Of a stretch of DNA of 64,000 bases, positions 42,901-53,587 are shown piece after piece. Source of the stretch: Pagrus major (Eukaryota > Chordata > Actinopteri > Spariformes > Sparidae); NCBI RefSeq assembly GCF_040436345.1, contig NC_133224.1, positions 11,896,741 to 11,960,740 on the forward strand, written 5' to 3'. The notes under the pieces were generated by a model. It was not told the origin of the DNA. It did no database searches and worked only from the letters and a program-made list of their open reading frames with translations. Numbering within the stretch: the first letter of the stretch is position 1; each line of letters begins with the position of its first letter. Made by a program: the position numbers and the translations under genes.

Positions 42901-43466
42901 CAATTTAGGGGATAGAGATGCTGAACATATTTTCATATTTGAAGATTTAAAACTGTTAAGGATGTTACAGTGTTGTCTGCTCTTACAGGATGGAGGGGAA
43001 CCGAGTGACCCAGAGTGGTCTGCTGTCCCTCACTGACTTGACCCCAAAACCTCTGACAAAAGTTGTGTGAGTAAAATACTCTTTTTAATAAGTATTTTTT
43101 AATCCATATTTCAATGATTTAATTTTTCTTCTGTTGACTTTCTGTTCACACAGCGCCATTTGGAATGACCTGACTGACACAGAGTCCCTGTGCACCAAAG
43201 AAAGCATAACTGTGAACTTCACAGATGACAACACATGGGAAGAGTGGGGGGCATGGGTCTTCAGAAGGTGTAAGGTCAGCAGCAATGAGAAGTTGGTGAT
43301 GGTACTCCACAAAGTGTGCAACGTATCCGTCCACTGCTTAGAAGCCCAGTGGGCAAAGACCTTCTACAAGGAGCTATCGCAGCTCATCACCAGCAGGATC
43401 GAGTGCTGCACCGAGGACGACATGTGCAAGAAGCTCAAAAAGTTTGAGAGCATTTTGGACCCCTGA
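39916..43466 (+). CDS. CARD-NACHT-LRR NOD-like receptor, six coding exons
   Basis: Probable cytosolic innate-immune sensor of the NLR family. Exons: 39916-40231, 40348-42070, 42299-42382, 42497-42580, 42989-43066, 43154-43466 (2598 nt, 865 residues, all phases close). Residues about 8-90 form a helical CARD-like death-fold domain, followed by a Gly-rich hinge. The large exon holds a NACHT ATPase: Walker A GVAGIGKT at residues 203-210, Walker B LLIILDGFDEF at 274-284, sensor-like TSRPAA, and the FAHLTVQEFFAAVY block of the NACHT-associated helical region. Exons 3 and 4 are 84-nt LRR modules (28 residues each), with a third in exon 5. Exon 6 encodes about 104 residues I cannot assign. The start ATG was chosen as the first in the CARD frame; upstream exons cannot be excluded. 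The subgroup (NLRC- or NLRP-like) is unresolved, so no symbol is given. Confidence 0.9.
40348..42070 (+). CDS. NLR central exon: NACHT ATPase
   Basis: One 1723-nt exon encodes the whole NTPase plus winged-helix and superhelical parts, as in most vertebrate NLRs. The N-terminal 70 residues, with SEHYVNLLLVDG, resemble the linker that precedes NACHT in fish NLR-C proteins. Opens in phase 1 after TTTTGCAG and ends CTTTG|gtgagt in phase 2, where the first LRR exon completes a Trp codon. Confidence 0.92.
42682..42750. repeat. MITE family B fragment in an NLR intron
   Basis: CGGTGCAATATCTAAGAATT followed by GCAACAGAATGTGAAGAAAC matches the end of family B copies. It lies between LRR exons 4 and 5 of the NLR gene. 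Confidence 0.6.
43154..43466 (+). CDS. NLR last exon: unassigned C-terminal tail
   Basis: The 104-residue tail begins AIWNDLTDTESLC after the last LRR. It has seven cysteines, including CCTEDDMC near the end, three tryptophans in its N-terminal third and a predicted helical character (FYKELSQLITSRIEC). It is not an LRR and does not match FIIND, B30.2 or a second CARD by eye. Stop is TGA at 43464-43466. Confidence 0.85.
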
Positions 43467-43986
43467 CAGACAGAGACATCTACACCAGCCTCAAGTTATA
43501 AGCTATAAAATATGGGTCAAACGTCTGTTGGATGCTTTGTGTGGAACAAACTGCCCACAAAAGTGTTTCTTTGTGGCTTAAAGAGCTTTCATCCTTCACT
43601 TCACATTATGTAGGGGAATAATATACTGCATTCATCATCCTGTTAGTATGTCATGGTTGTGATACTGTTATTTTAGGTGTTAACATTATTATTAATTTAT
43701 TTTTATTTATGTGTGATGCTGTTTGTATTGATTATGTATGTTTTTGTGTGGGGAAAAAAGGTACATTTCAATAGAAATGTTGTTAAAAGAAGCAAAACCA
43801 AACAAAATCAACAATATGATTTCTTCTTGCCTATGTACATGTTAATTGTGCATCTAAACACGGCTTACATTTTATGAAACATCAATTCAGCTGATGAAAG
43901 CATCTGTCGCAAGTGGCAGTCCATGGTAAGTAGCATGGGGAAGACAGTGATGTCATATTATATCATTATCAACTGTGTATCTAAAC

Positions 43987-43992
43987 AAAAAA
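43987..43992 (-). terminator. Pol III terminator (T6) of the tRNA
   Basis: Six A on the + strand are six T on the minus strand, starting about 11 bases after the 3' end of the tRNA. This is a typical RNA polymerase III termination signal. Confidence 0.8.
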
Positions 43993-44002
43993 GCGAGATC
44001 AC

Positions 44003-44076
44003 TGGCCCGTACGGGGATCGAACCCGCGACCTTGGCGTTATTAGCACCACGCTCTAACCAACTGAGCTAACCGGCC
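44003..44076 (-). tRNA. tRNA-Ile (anticodon AAU)
   Basis: Read on the minus strand, the 74-nt sequence begins GGCCGGTTAGCTCAGTTGG, with the D-arm/box A TTAGCTCAGTTGG, the anticodon loop CTAATAA giving anticodon AAT, and the box B GGTTCGATCCC. The 7-bp acceptor stem pairs GGCCGGT-like 5' bases with ACGGGCC-like 3' bases and leaves A as discriminator. No intron. The gene appears intact and is followed by a T6 terminator. CCA is not encoded, as expected in eukaryotes. Confidence 0.96.
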
Positions 44077-44673
44077 AGATGGCACAAGACGGAGCAACAT
44101 GTAACCAAAAAAATTCTCCTTAATCCTCCTATATGTGATAGTTTATCAGTCAGTGAAAGTGAAATAAGTTATCATACATTACTTTCTTTTCTTTGCAAAC
44201 AGTCGAGGTAAATCTGTTGTTATGAGGTTCAGTTCCCCTCTCTTCCACTTCCCCAAACACACAGATATCAAGACAAAAGAATAATCTGAAAAAAAAAACC
44301 TATAAAAAGAAAAGAAAAAGATATGCCTGAAGTTACTGGAAAAAGCTAATAAAACTACAAACTGGCTGAGAGCCCGGATGTGGTGTTTTTCTCTTCCAAA
44401 TAAAAGCACAAACCACGTCATGTGAAATTATAAAACTGTAACTATGTTTGACCAGACATTAATTTACATATTTATCCAGGTTTACTACCATTTTATTTAT
44501 AATTACCTATTTAAAATGTTTTTTTACTGAGCTACTTTGTAATGTTGACGTGTTGTCTACTTTATATGTAAATTGTATCTCCTCTTCGTGTGGAGCATTG
44601 TATTTCGTTCTTAAATGTTTAATGCACTTTTACAAAATACGACCTGCTGTATTGTAAATTCTGCACAATTGTC

Positions 44674-44679
44674 AATAAA
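44674..44679 (+). terminator. Candidate poly(A) signal, possibly of the NLR gene
   Basis: AATAAA in GTCAATAAAATGTTG lies 1.2 kb after the NLR stop and about 60 bp before the LARP7 ETS-like site. It is the only canonical signal noticed downstream of the NLR stop. Confidence 0.45.
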
Positions 44680-44734
44680 ATGTTGAAACGCTTATGAATA
44701 CGACGCATTTGTGACTTTTATTTTGGAGTAATTC

Positions 44735-44743
44735 ACCGGAAGT
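44735..44743 (+). promoter_or_regulatory. larp7: ETS-type site in the LARP7 promoter
   Basis: ACCGGAAGT is a consensus ETS/GABP-type element, typical of housekeeping promoters near a start site. It lies about 170 bp upstream of the LARP7 non-coding exon donor. Function is inferred. Confidence 0.5.
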
Positions 44744-44789
44744 TGTATAAATTGCTTGCGTCGATTGTGGTGTGACGACATCAATCTGC

Positions 44790-44906
44790 GACATCTTCCT
44801 CAACGAGCTGAAGCCGTTCGTGTGAAGTTAGCCAGCAAGCTACTGTTTTCTGTTATTTTTGTGCATGTTGAGCGTCAAACTGGACCTTCCCCTCGTCTCA
44901 AATTGG
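44790..44906 (+). other. larp7: LARP7 non-coding first exon (5' UTR)
   Basis: The stretch ends AATTGG|gtgagt, a good donor, and the first coding exon opens after TTGCAG at 45386. There is no ATG in a long frame before the donor. The 5' boundary is approximate. Confidence 0.55.
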
Positions 44907-45399
44907 GTGAGTTTTTTTAATTATTGTTGCAGTTCAGTATTAAGTGAAAGGCGGGCGGGTTTTGAAATGCAGTGGGCTTTTTAAAAAATGACTGCAGCAT
45001 TTTTAAAAATGTCAGTACCCGCGAATTAACCTACTAACTTCAACAACTGTTTGCTAGCGTTGCTGCTTGCTAATCTTAGCAGGCACTGATAACTTATTTA
45101 ATATGTGGTAAATGTGAAGCTACCATTTTTTACTAACTAATCTTAATCTTACTTATTTGTTGACACTATTCAAGGGGCGTGTTCACCATTGACTATGATT
45201 ATGGCGTGGGGGCTCTGTCATTGAGCTAATAACTGTGAATTTGACCTTGTGTGAATCATAACCCTGTAACGCACTACACATAGTGTGACTCAGTCAACTA
45301 GCATGGTCTTTATATGAAAATAAACGTGAGTGGACGCAGTTATGAAACTTATTTGTAAGTGTGCATGCTACTGACTTGTGTTGCAGTCTCAGCCACACG

Positions 45400-48300
45400 A
45401 TGATTGACACGGAGAGGGGAGCTGGTGATGCTGGCACAGCAGAAGCCAGCAGTAAGAGCAAGGAGATGGAAAAAAAGAAGAGGTCTCGAGTCAAACAGCT
45501 GCTGTGTGACGTGAAGAAGCAAGTGGAGTTCTGGTTCGGAGACGTCAACCTCCACAAGGACCGCTTTCTGAGAAAACTCATCGATGACTCAGACGATGGA
45601 TGTAAGGGTCTATCAATGACAACAGTACACCACTACATTCATACAGGTTTTGACGCCAAGACGTTGGATTTTGTCATAAATATTGCTCTAAAAGTGTTCT
45701 TTGTCTTAGATGTTGATATATCTGTGCTGGCGGACTTCAATCGGATGAAGAAGCTGACACCTGACACCAAACTGATTGCGAGAGCACTGAGAAATTCATC
45801 TGTAGTTGAGGTACTGCGAAGTGAATCTTGTCAATCATTTTATATGATTCATCAAACAATTATTTGAATATTTCTAGAGGTTGTACATGGCTTCAACCTA
45901 ATGTCAAGTGAATGCAGTGGTCAAAAAATGTCTTCTAATGTTGTTTCAGGTTAACCTGGAAGGAAATAAAGTAAGGCGTCAGCTTCCAATTGGAGATGTG
46001 CCAGATAACGTCGACAGCCGCACAGTCTATGTGGTAAAAAGAGTTTTATGTTCTTATTTTCATTTGATTTTTTTCCCAGAATTTGCAGTCAACACTAAAT
46101 TCATTATACCTCATGTTGGGGTGACTCACATACTCATTTGCTGGTTATTTTGACACTGTATTCCTGCCAGATTGAAGAATTTTAAACCACAAAATAATTT
46201 CTTTCTTTTTCTACAAGGAACTTTTGCCCAAGGATGTGACGCACAGCTGGATAGAGAGAGTGTTCTCAAAATGCGGGAATGTGGTTTATGTCAGCATCCC
46301 CAGATACAAGTCTACTAATGACTCCAAGGGTTTTGCCTTCGTAGAGTTTGAGAAAATACAGGAAGCACAGAAAGCCATAGAGGTGATAACTGATGAATAT
46401 TTCACTGGTGCCTTAAATTTATCTGAATTTTTGGTCATGTCCAGTGAAGGAAACTTATTGAAAATGTTGATATTTGAGACAGATGCTGAACAATCCCCCC
46501 GAAGATGCTCCCAGGAAGCCGGGGGTTTTCCCCAAGACAAAAAGCGGGAAGCACCTTCATCTGCCAGATAATCCACCATCAGGTACAAAATGCATTTATT
46601 TCAAATCCCTGCTTCTCTATATCACCTATAAACATAATAATCCCTGACTCATGACGAATCTGATGCTGTAAAGATACCAAGAAAAAAAGCACTTAATGTG
46701 AATTGTTGTGTCAATTCTCGCGTCTTGAAATCCATGTGCTGCAGGTGAAGAAGAGGAAAAGAAAAAACGAAAGAAGAAGAAAAAGAAGGAAGGTGCCACA
46801 GTGCAGGCTCCTGCTGAAGAAGCCAATGAGCAGGCGATGGACGCAGAACCCTCTGAGCAAAAGAGGAAGCGCTCAGCAGCGGTGGAGTTTGACCCGGAGG
46901 TCGCCACCACTCAGAAGACACCTGGCAAAGTGTCAGAGAAAAAAAGGCGACGGTCACATACGGCAGAGGGGTCCGAAAGTGATGTGCCATCTAAAATAAG
47001 GAAAACCAGTGAGAGTGGAGAAAAGGGGAACGATGAAACAAAGACCAGTAAGTGCTCACAGTATCTGATTCTCCATAATCCACAAATGAGAGAAGTGAAT
47101 GCTCTTTTTTTTTCAGTGTAACAATGAGCAAGTATTTTTGTTAACTGTGTCATTCCCCTTTTTTTTTAGATCCACCTGCTCAAAGCGACACAGAGAGAGG
47201 TGTTGAGGACGGGAAAGAAAACAGAGATGATTCAACAGTAAAGGCAAAGAGGAAGAGAAACAAGAAACACAAGGAGAAACTTAAAATCGGGGAGGAGGTC
47301 ATCCCACTGCGGGTTCTATCAAAGTAAGGTTTTTTTTTAATCACGTCACAACAGGAATGAATGAAGTAACTGAAAACCACGTCGGAACTAAAATTAGTTG
47401 AACACAATGACTGATGTCTTTCTTCCTCTTTCACATTAAGGACGGAGTGGCTTCAGTTGAAGGAGGAGTATATGACCTTGCAGAAGCGGAGTATGACGTC
47501 CCTGAAGAAGTGCATTAATAAGATTGATCACAGGGAGCACAAGAGTCAAATGGAGACAGACAATGTCCCTCCTCAAGAAGAAATCAGTGAGTTTTGTCTC
47601 CGCCAATACCAGAAATTTGAGTTCAGGGGCGCTCAGAGCAGACTGTTAAAATATGGAGAAGGAAAAGAACAGCTCATTGTCCTCTCATGTCACAAGTGAA
47701 CCTGTTTTGACATTCCCCAGTGCAGGAAACTGTATCGTATGAAACCAAGTGTGGATGTTGACACCTTCAAGTTTCCAAGTACAATGAAAGTCTTGTGTCC
47801 TGGAATTTTAGCAAAAAATTCAGGTTCTTGTGGAAAAGAAGTCTTAATTTTTTAAAAACTTTTCCAGACATTTACCACGACTGTAACATTTCAGTGCTGA
47901 GCTGTTGCATTTTAAATGCAGTAAAATCAGTGAAGATAACACTATGACTCCAAAAACGTCGAACCAAACTTAATAATAACATGTTGGCCGTAATAACTGA
48001 CATGTTTTTAGAGGCTAGAGGGGCTCGCAGCTGTTGGTTAGAATAAATTAGAAGATTGTTTAGATTCTGTGTTGTTTAATGCAATAATGTTTTTGTTTGT
48101 TTGTTTGTTTTGAATGTTTTTAGTTGTTACTCCTCTAGTGGAAAAGGATAAGAAAAGTGAGAAACCAGCTAACGTCGGCCCGCAGTTCACCAGCGGTGTC
48201 ATCATGAAGATTACAGACAACAAGCCGCTACCAGTGAGGAAGTTCATCAAAGTACAGTATAACTTTTTCTCATTATCATCTGTATTTGATTATCAAATCA

Positions 48301-49170
48301 TTTAAAAAGCTGCTTTTGTTATTAATTTTTTAAATTAATTTCCACGATCCTTAATAGGATATAATCATAATATTTTTTAACCGTACTTGTTTGTTTATTA
48401 TTTTGTGCAGGATGCTCTGTGCAAAGTATCACGGGTGGCGTACATCGACATCTTGGAAGGAGATGCTGAGGGTTACATCCGCTTTCACACCCCAGAGGAA
48501 GCTAAAGTCGTCAGTGACGCTCGAGCAGAGCTACAGAAGGAGCACAGCTGGAAGCTTGAGATTCTCTCAGGTATGAATTCTTCTTTTATTTGAAGGCAAA
48601 ATTGTCCGTGCGTAGCTTGTGTGCAGCTCTAATGCTCTCCGGCTGAGGAGAGGATGTGGATGACTGAGATGGCACTTTCATTATTGATGATAATGGAAAT
48701 AATTTATCGGTACAGGACCCATTAGTTTGTTTGATTTTTTTTTTAAGAAGGTTTCATAGTTACAAATACCACTCTAAAGGCTAAATAATTGTTAAATGTA
48801 ATTTGAAAAATGATTGGATTTTTATTTAATGCCTTTCAAAGGTGACCATGAGCAAAGGTACTGGCAGAAGATCCTCGTAGACCGCCAAGTCAAGTTGAAT
48901 CGTCCAAGGGAAAAGAAGCGGGGCACGGAGAAGGTGAGCTCGCCCTTTAAATTTTTAATTAGAAAAATACAGATACATACATGTTACTGTGCACAACAAT
49001 CTATTATTGATCAGTTATTCTGTTGTGAATATGTAAACAAGAGGCTGTTATTTGCCATCACATCTACTGTCGTGTCTCTTGTCACACTTCAGCTCATATC
49101 CAAAGCTGAAAAAATCATCATCGCCCGGGCCAAGGAGGCCCATAAGCACATCCGCTTCCAAGAAGACTGA
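45400..49170 (+). CDS. larp7: La-related protein 7 (7SK snRNP component), 12 coding exons
   Basis: Nuclear RNA-binding protein that binds the 3' end of 7SK RNA, holding P-TEFb in the 7SK snRNP. Coding exons: 45400-45601, 45710-45810, 45950-46033, 46218-46382, 46483-46582, 46745-47047, 47170-47323, 47441-47586, 48124-48251, 48411-48570, 48842-48933, 49093-49170. They total 1713 nt (570 residues; human about 580), and all phases close. La motif at residues about 28-115, with [20 protein letters not shown]1 at about 123-200, with [21 protein letters not shown] Lys-rich, Glu-rich linker follows. The C-terminal xRRM at about 435-545 shows [20 protein letters not shown] and [15 protein letters not shown]. 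The start ATG is in the first exon after the 5' UTR intron. COL25A1 lies downstream. Confidence 0.95.
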
Positions 49171-49527
49171 CAGCGGCGGAAAACCTTATGTTTAATTGTG
49201 TGGACTCTGACTGAAGGGGGACAGTTGGTGTTAATTTGTACTCAGCTGGAAGAGAACTGAATAGAAACTTGTAAAGTGTAAACTAGTGAGAAATGTCCCC
49301 ATGTTTTTCTTTTGCACTGGAGTCCCCGAGATAATATGGAGCGCTGCTATGCATTTAGACATTTTGGCGTCTGTTTTTTTTTTTAATTGAAAGCCTTTTT
49401 AGTTTTTAAAAATATTCTTTTTATGATGTAAATATGATTGATTTCAAAGTTCTCCCAGTCAAGATGTGGACAAGTCATGAAATTTACCGTTGGAAGGTAT
49501 TTCCCTTTTTGTTGTTTTTTTAAAAAA

Positions 49528-49533
49528 AATAAA
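49528..49533 (+). terminator. larp7: Candidate LARP7 poly(A) signal
   Basis: AATAAA in AAAAATAAAATGTC lies about 360 bp after the stop codon. Confidence 0.6.
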
Positions 49534-51117
49534 ATGTCATTATTTGATAGTTACAGGATTTATTGTGAGAATGTTTTTTCCTCACAGTAATAATAGGCAA
49601 ACATCTTCAAATACTGACTGAACTGAAAACATGAACACACAAACTGAAAAGTCAGGTTGTCATATCACAATATCTTTCAAAAATAATTGCAAAATAATTA
49701 ATTTTTTTGCAAGTCGTTCAGCCCTAGTTGCAAACACACCATTCATACAGTTGAGGATGTACAGTATGTTTGGACAGACCGCATTTCACTGTCTAACTGG
49801 ATACAAATTGCCTTTAATATAGTGGATTACATAACACTCAATATGAGTTGTGCTTTGTAGTGTCAGTGAGATGCTTACTGGTATAAAAATAGCTGCCGTT
49901 ACATAATCTCAACTCCATTTATGGCTTTTATTAGTGTGAATGTAGAAACTACCTGAGGTAATATGTGGCAGTAAAAGCTTTCCTTGAGGAATCCTTAGTT
50001 TCTGTTAGAAACCATGCAGCTGAGATGATTTGGTGGGCCCGAGATGGCTCATCACAAATTATGGATATGGTTCATGAAACAGCAAAAGGGGTAGAAGAGC
50101 TGCATGATATTGGGACTTCACTGGGATCTCTGGCCTGGGCTGATCACATTTGAAACCTCTCATTGCAGTTTTATTTCTAATGCTTATTTTGGGTTCACGT
50201 GTGGTGATGTTGGTCAAATTAATCATCCGACGGGCCTCTTAAAGTGTCATCCAAGCCCCTCAGGTAATTGTGAAGAGTAACTAGTTGCACTCTGGTGTCT
50301 GATCTCCGTCTAAACCTTTACAAATAAGCACCAGTAAATGACTGAAGCAGGCCGGTAGCAGTGTTACATAAAGTGGAGGAGCCATTTTTGGAGGGTACAA
50401 AGTCCTTAATGTGGCCCCTTTTAAAATCACATGGCAGCAAGCGAGATTATGATTCTTTTTTTACTGTCATTTTGAATGTGCTGAATATGCAAGGTGCAGT
50501 CGCGTCATGCATTCTGCAACGGGAACTCCATCTGTCACTTGCGGTCATGTCCAAAAAAAAAAAAAAAAAACAGAGGGGAGGGATGTAAGCACACATGCAC
50601 ACACACACTGAAGAGGGAAGGAAACTGACCTTGTGAAATATTCATCATCGGATGTATTGATGGAGATTTTGCCACAAACAAATATTAAATTATGGATGAT
50701 TGGACACACAAGATCATATGCATTTCAGTGTTTGTCCACTAGATGGCGTCCAAAGCTTTAAAAAAATATGTATAGAGTTGACCATCAGGGCCACATCAGA
50801 TTATAACAGTTTTTCTTTGGATTAAGTTTAAACACAACAGTTGTTGCAGTGTGGCATGAGATCAGAGAAGACCTTGAGCTCAAACATATAATTCAAAGGT
50901 TATAACCATGATATGATGAATAAATAAATAAATAAATGGGATAGATATGAGTCAGTTGAATGAATGATACTTCATGACAACAGTCATACACATTCGTAAA
51001 GACTCCTTCATGTTTATGACGGATGACAATGTCAGTCTTGTGTGTTATCGTGTGTTATTGATATTTGTAGACATTACAGTAGTTTGCACTCATCCGATGA
51101 TCTGATCCTCTCTCACA

Positions 51118-51210
51118 GTGGTGGACTCAGGATGTTTGAGGGGGCAGGGGGGCCAAAGAAAGGGAAAATGCACCAGCTGTATGCAGCGGGGCACCGTAGA
51201 GGGTACTTTA
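51118..51210. repeat. GGACTCAGGATGTTTGAGGG repeat, copy 1
   Basis: The segment from GTGGTGGACTCAGGATGTTT and the GGGGCAC stretch that follows is closely similar to 55364-55445 in the same orientation. The full element was not delimited. Confidence 0.6.
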
Positions 51211-52720
51211 TCGTGTGTCATCTACCCTAGGGGCATCCAAGAAATTCAAACTCTGAATATTCATATTTCTTTGGATGAGGTCAGAGGACTCAATCTACCA
51301 ATTAGAATCACAAAAGGAGAATCTGTCCTGCACTCAAAGGTGCTGCAGCTCTGGGGGAGATATCAGTGTTTTACCCGATGAGGCCTCATCATGTTTGTGA
51401 GCCTTCACCATCTCCAAATCTCTCCAATTCCCCCTTCATTATACGAAGCATTATGAGTTTAAGTTAAGCACTCCGAGCCTGCGGATTATGCAACAAAACA
51501 CAAAACTTCAGAGCCTTGCTGTCACTGCCAAATACTGAATTTATGTTAATTTGCCTCTGTGCAAAAAAAAGCATTTCCATACTGCGAGCAGTACATTCCT
51601 GAGTACCTTTGTGGACATATTCTTCCACTGGATGTGACATTTGACAACATCCCTCCTGCTGAAAAATACATTTCCATTAGTATATGTAGTTCAAACAGCA
51701 CCAAATTGCATGCCAGAGAAAATATAATGTCTGATTAGCATAATGGACTCAACCCACATGAGAGGCCAGACATGAACTTTAAGTTTAGGAATGTAGAACT
51801 GTTATAAATCACATTATTGTGAGAGAAATACCTGGTGTTATTGGGTAAAAATTGGTAAAAATGTGATGCAAATCCACGTTGAGAGCTCCTGTGTCAGTCA
51901 GTCTGAGTGATTTGGAGTGAAGATGTATTTTCACAGAGGGGCATTAAAATGCAAAAAGGCTGGAAAAGAGGAACCCGGACTAAGAAGTCTGGAGAGCTTT
52001 ATGGATATTTGAAGTCCTACCCCATTAAAATATTCTGACTGCATATGAGAGATGACTTTTCTATTCAGTGTCATCGGAATCACTCAGAAATACATTTTGG
52101 CATTTCGAGGAGCGGTGCAGAGGGATAGAGGCTGATATTGCTTTTCATTAAAAACTAGCTCCGGTTCAGGACAACAGTGTGCACATTAAATTCACATCGC
52201 AGCCTTCAGGCTTGATTCATTAACAGACAGAACACTTGTTGTATTGATTCTTATGTAAGACAGATGCATGTGCCAAAGCCTGGGAAATACATTTGGTTAT
52301 TATTATGCATTTCAGACATGCTGCTCAGTGTTTGCTTGATGCAAAGTGCGACAATATTGAGAGTAAAGAACTTTTTGTTTTCATTTTTCACCCCAGTGGA
52401 ATTCAATGTGAATCACTGGTGGTTTGTGTGCCACTGTGCTGAGCAAATCCAAGAAATACACCAACAACTGATCAGAATTCAAGGCATCAGACAGTAAAGA
52501 GAGGACACAGGCAGTCTGTGCTGCTGGGCTCTCTGGCTCTTCTCACCACTGGATGTCTATTGAGCACAATCAGTCAATAAGACGCGCTCTTTTCTCACAT
52601 TTGGACACTTTAGTGAGTGCCAAACCTCAGAAAGAGCGATTTTTTTCGTGCGTTTTTACGCAGCGCCCTGGCCAAAAACGATATATAAACGTTACCACAC
52701 ATGGGCTGCATGAGATGTAA

Positions 52721-53080
52721 TTCTTCAATTTCAAACAACATAATAATCCAATGAATGATTTATCATCTTGAAAGTGTTTTGTGCCCTCAGAGCCAGCCAC
52801 ATTTTCACAAAATGAAACTAAAAGAAATGCATCTTTACGCAGCGTTTTTCCGGTGTTCTATATCTGGAAAACTGACATAACTACAACATAACTGCAACAT
52901 AACTACAACATCCTTCAATTTGAAACAACATAATAATCCCATGAATGATTTATCATCTTAAACGTGTCTTGTGCACTCACAGTCAGCCACATTTTCCACA
53001 AAATGCGTCTTTACGCAGCGCTCCGTTGTTCTATATCTGGAAAACCTACAGTACTACAATACAACTGCGCTTCATGTCAG
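52721..53080 (+). repeat. 190-bp tandem duplication upstream of COL25A1
   Basis: Unit 1 starts TTCTTCAATTTCAAACAACA at 52721 and unit 2 starts TCCTTCAATTTGAAACAACA at 52911, a period of 190 bp. Both continue with CATAATAATCC, TGAATGATTTATCATCTT, AGTCAGCCACATTTT-like sequence, TCTTTACGCAGCG and GTTCTATATCTGGAAAAC. A weaker partial third match (TTTTTACGCAGCGCCC) lies upstream at about 52654. Confidence 0.85.
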
Positions 53081-53449
53081 CTTATGGCAAGTGTACTCGA
53101 CTAAAAGAGCTTAAAAGGAGCGGGTCAATAAATTATGTTAATCAGTCAAGACAGATTGGAGGCGTGTTGTTGGCGTAATGAGGGGGAGCATGCCTGCGCC
53201 GTGGAAACGCTCCTGCCTCCGCTTCATGCGCGCTGCCTCCCGTCTCCCCAGTCTCTCTTTCTACTTTATTGTGCGTAAGAGCAATTTCCTCCGCAGCCGC
53301 ACTTCTGTGCAAGGTTCGGTGCAACAAGTTTCGCAGGGAGCCACAACACGCCGTCTGACAGGCTGACTTGTTTTTGTTTTTTTGTTTTTTTGCGCTCCAC
53401 TCATCTTTCTCTCTGGCGCTGTCACCACAAAGTCACTGGACGTGAACGC

Positions 53450-53587
53450 CGCGTCGCAGGCACACACGCTCTCTCACACACACTCACTCACTCACGCACA
53501 CACAGAGGGAGAACATCAGTGTGCCATAAATTCGTGACTCCGCGCCAGATGCAGTTTGCTCCCCACAGCGCGTGTAGTTGTAGTTAA
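53450..53587 (+). other. col25a1: COL25A1 leader (5' UTR) region
   Basis: A CA/CTCA-rich stretch precedes the first coding ATG, with no upstream in-frame start that continues into the coding exon. The transcription start was not identified. Confidence 0.4.

Larger units (their letters stand above)
43467..44700 (+). other. NLR 3' flank, likely 3' UTR
   Basis: There is no AATAAA in the first kilobase after the NLR stop except further on at 44674-44679. The stretch has no coding signal. It contains a tRNA gene on the opposite strand. Whether the NLR transcript runs this far is inference. Confidence 0.5.
49171..53587. other. LARP7 to COL25A1 intergenic region
   Basis: A candidate LARP7 poly(A) signal lies at 49528-49533. 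The rest holds repeat fragments (about 49670-49735, 51118-51210) and a 190-bp tandem duplication (52721-53080) close to the COL25A1 leader. No gene or RNA gene was found. Open frames of up to about 118 codons lack splice or motif support. Confidence 0.65.
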
